Source of the DNA: Chrysomallon squamiferum
Taxonomy: Eukaryota > Mollusca > Gastropoda > Neomphalida > Peltospiridae
DNA: 60,000 bases
NCBI GenBank assembly: GCA_012295275.1
Contig: CM022665.1
Location: 25,853,446-25,913,445 of the forward strand
Direction: 5' to 3'
The translations under genes were made by a program, and so were the position numbers. Numbering within the stretch: position 1 is the stretch's first letter; every line of letters starts with the position of its first letter. The notes under the pieces were generated by a model. That model had not been told where the DNA came from, searched no databases, and saw only the letters and a program-made list of their open reading frames with translations. Positions 58,354-60,000 of this stretch are shown here, piece by piece.

Positions 58354-58418
58354 AGCCGATGTAGGGACTCGAACCCTAGACCCTCAGATTAAAAGTCTAC
58401 CGACTGAGCTACGAAGGC
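58354..58418 (-). pseudogene. tRNA-Lys-like copy with 8-nt deletion
   Basis: Otherwise the family sequence, but AGCATCAG is missing between the D arm and the anticodon loop, with AG at both breakpoints. This removes half of the D stem and of the anticodon stem. One further change (C to T on the minus-strand complement) affects the 3' acceptor arm. Confidence 0.75.
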
Positions 58419-58549
58419 TGTAAGAAAACACATTAAAGGAACACGTGTGAATATCTGGTTTTGATACTAGACAACAAGACGATATTGCTAATCGATGACA
58501 CATAAAAAATAAAAAAACCCAAAAAAAAAAAAAACATTATATAATCAAA

Positions 58550-58960
58550 TAAAATATATTTAGATTACAGTTGGTTATCACAAGAATATCTGGTGATAAA
58601 TTTGTTGGTGTTAAAATAAAATTTTCCTGTAAAAATATTTATCATCAGGATATTTACCAGCTGTTACCTACACTCACATACCTGTAACATATGATATACG
58701 ATATTAGTTTTATTACTCAGAACTAGATATGACATTCTGTTTATTAGGCTTAGCACGTGTACGTCAAATCCGCAGCTTGTTCAGTTATGAGAAGCGAAAC
58801 GTTTGTGGTGTGCTTAAACAGTAACCAAAACTCAGTCAGTCACAAACAGGGTTGTCGGAGGAAAATCATGCACAACTACTTCAGAAGGAACGAGCACCCA
58901 AGCCTCGCTCTTACAACTGAATGAAATAATATAGCGTAATAAAAGAAGATTAACGATGGT
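58550..58960. repeat. Duplicated segment B1
   Basis: Shares ordered blocks with 59420-59630: AAAATATATTTA then CAGWTGGTTAT, then TATCATCAGGATATTTAC with CCAGCTGTTA, then GATATTCTGTTTATTA-like sequence, and finally ATAGCGTAATAAAAGAA. The blocks are spaced differently, with indels. Confidence 0.6.
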
Positions 58961-59342
58961 AGTTCCCAAAATATTAATCAAAATATTAAAATTTAAATTT
59001 AGAAAAAAAAAAAAAAATAATAATAAGAACAAGAAAAAGAAGAACAGCAACAACAACTAAAAACTGAGAAACTGTATAAATGATTTCTGCCGGCGCGTAC
59101 TTAATAAAACAAGAATGATATTAATAATTAAGCGATTAATAAAAATAAACTCGCTTCAACAAAGTTTAAAAAAAATTCATTTATCAGTAATATGAAAAAT
59201 ATTAACTTTATAAAATGTTTTGTCCCTGAGTGTAAAGATGTGTTGTAATTTAATTTTTGCCTTAATTTGTATAATACTTCCATAAATATATAAATAAAAT
59301 AAAATAAAATAAATAAATAAATAAATAAACAAAACAACAACA

Positions 59343-59356
59343 ACAACAACAACAAC

Positions 59357-59419
<63 letters not shown>
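59343..59419. repeat. (AAC)n/(AAT)n microsatellite
   Basis: A short AAC block followed by about 20 AAT units. Confidence 0.95.
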
Positions 59420-59421
<2 letters not shown>

Positions 59422-59630
59422 TATATTTAAAGTGCAGATGGTTATTTATTTATGTTAAAATTTTGTTGTAAAATTATTTGGTATCAGGATATTTACTTAC
59501 CAGCTGTTATATATACCCACTATATTCCACGCTGCAAGTAATATTATACTCCAAAATATACATATGATATTCTGTTTATTATATATTAATAGTTATAATA
59601 TAGCGTAATAAAAGAAAATGAATGATACTA
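59420..59630. repeat. Duplicated segment B2
   Basis: Partner of 58550-58960. It lies just upstream, in plus coordinates, of tRNA-like copy 6. Confidence 0.6.
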
Positions 59631-59709
59631 ATCATTTAGAGGTTACTACAAATAACAATATATAAATGTATTAATAAAAAAATAATAATATGGCGAAAGA
59701 AAAAAACTA

Positions 59710-59782
59710 AGCCGACGTAGGGACTCGAACCCTAGACCCTCAGATTAAAAGTCTGATGCTCTACCGACTGAGCTACGAAGGC
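59710..59782 (-). tRNA. tRNA-Lys(UUU)-like gene, copy 6
   Basis: Full-length 73-nt copy identical to copy 1, with a T7 run about 5 nt past the 3' end. It is the last member seen; the cluster may continue beyond the window. Confidence 0.85.
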
Positions 59783-60000
59783 TATATAACAACAGTTAGA
59801 AAATGAACGACCCACTGAATGTTACGATTTTATTTACCGGGTTAAAACACAATCTGGCGGGGTTTTGTCGTGATAATGACCTACATAAACCTGAGTTGTA
59901 TTAAAATGCCGTTACAGTATAAAAAAAAAGTTATAAATATTAATACAACTTGGTAACATAATGTTAGACTATACAGCATTCCATTCTTTTTTTTCTGTTA

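Overview
The window looks like a gene-poor stretch of an animal nuclear genome. It is AT-rich, with spliceosomal introns up to about 19 kb, dense di-, tri- and tetranucleotide microsatellites, nuclear-type tRNA genes with internal A and B boxes, and decayed DNA transposons. A mollusc or another lophotrochozoan is my best guess from overall texture (transposase type, tRNA amplification, microsatellite load). Nothing in the window proves it.

Layout. (1) 1-4057, plus strand: the 3' exons of a gene whose last exon encodes a C-terminal C3HC4 RING finger, so a probable E3 ubiquitin ligase. A decayed minus-strand DDE transposase sits in the first intron seen. (2) 4058-11906: AT-rich 3'UTR or intergenic DNA with simple repeats. 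(3) 11907-45525, minus strand: one gene of seven coding exons that join with full phase continuity into a predicted 904-residue protein. It has a signal peptide, an ectodomain of only about 13 residues, one transmembrane helix, one PDZ domain and a long, Ser/Pro/acid-rich cytoplasmic tail. Intron 1 (19 kb) carries a tRNA-Lys(UUU)-like gene. (4) 45526-46440: a CpG-richer segment that may hold the promoter. (5) 46441-49400: repeats with no gene. (6) 49411-60000: a cluster of tRNA-Lys(UUU)-like genes. Five are full length and identical to the intronic copy, and four are broken. They lie in recognisably duplicated flanks, with two non-autonomous DNA transposons between them.

The most unusual feature is the tRNA-Lys-like family. 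All six full-length 73-nt copies are identical, with A and B boxes, a perfect anticodon arm and downstream T-runs. Yet every copy has two adjacent acceptor-stem mismatches (U4-C69 and U5-U68) and U at the discriminator position. Three of the four broken copies show simple internal deletions at 2-3 nt microhomologies. The family has clearly spread by duplication of larger segments. Whether these are working tRNAs, edited tRNAs or an amplified tRNA-like RNA cannot be settled from sequence alone.

The RING gene and the PDZ membrane gene are on opposite strands and face each other tail to tail. Nothing seen here links their functions.
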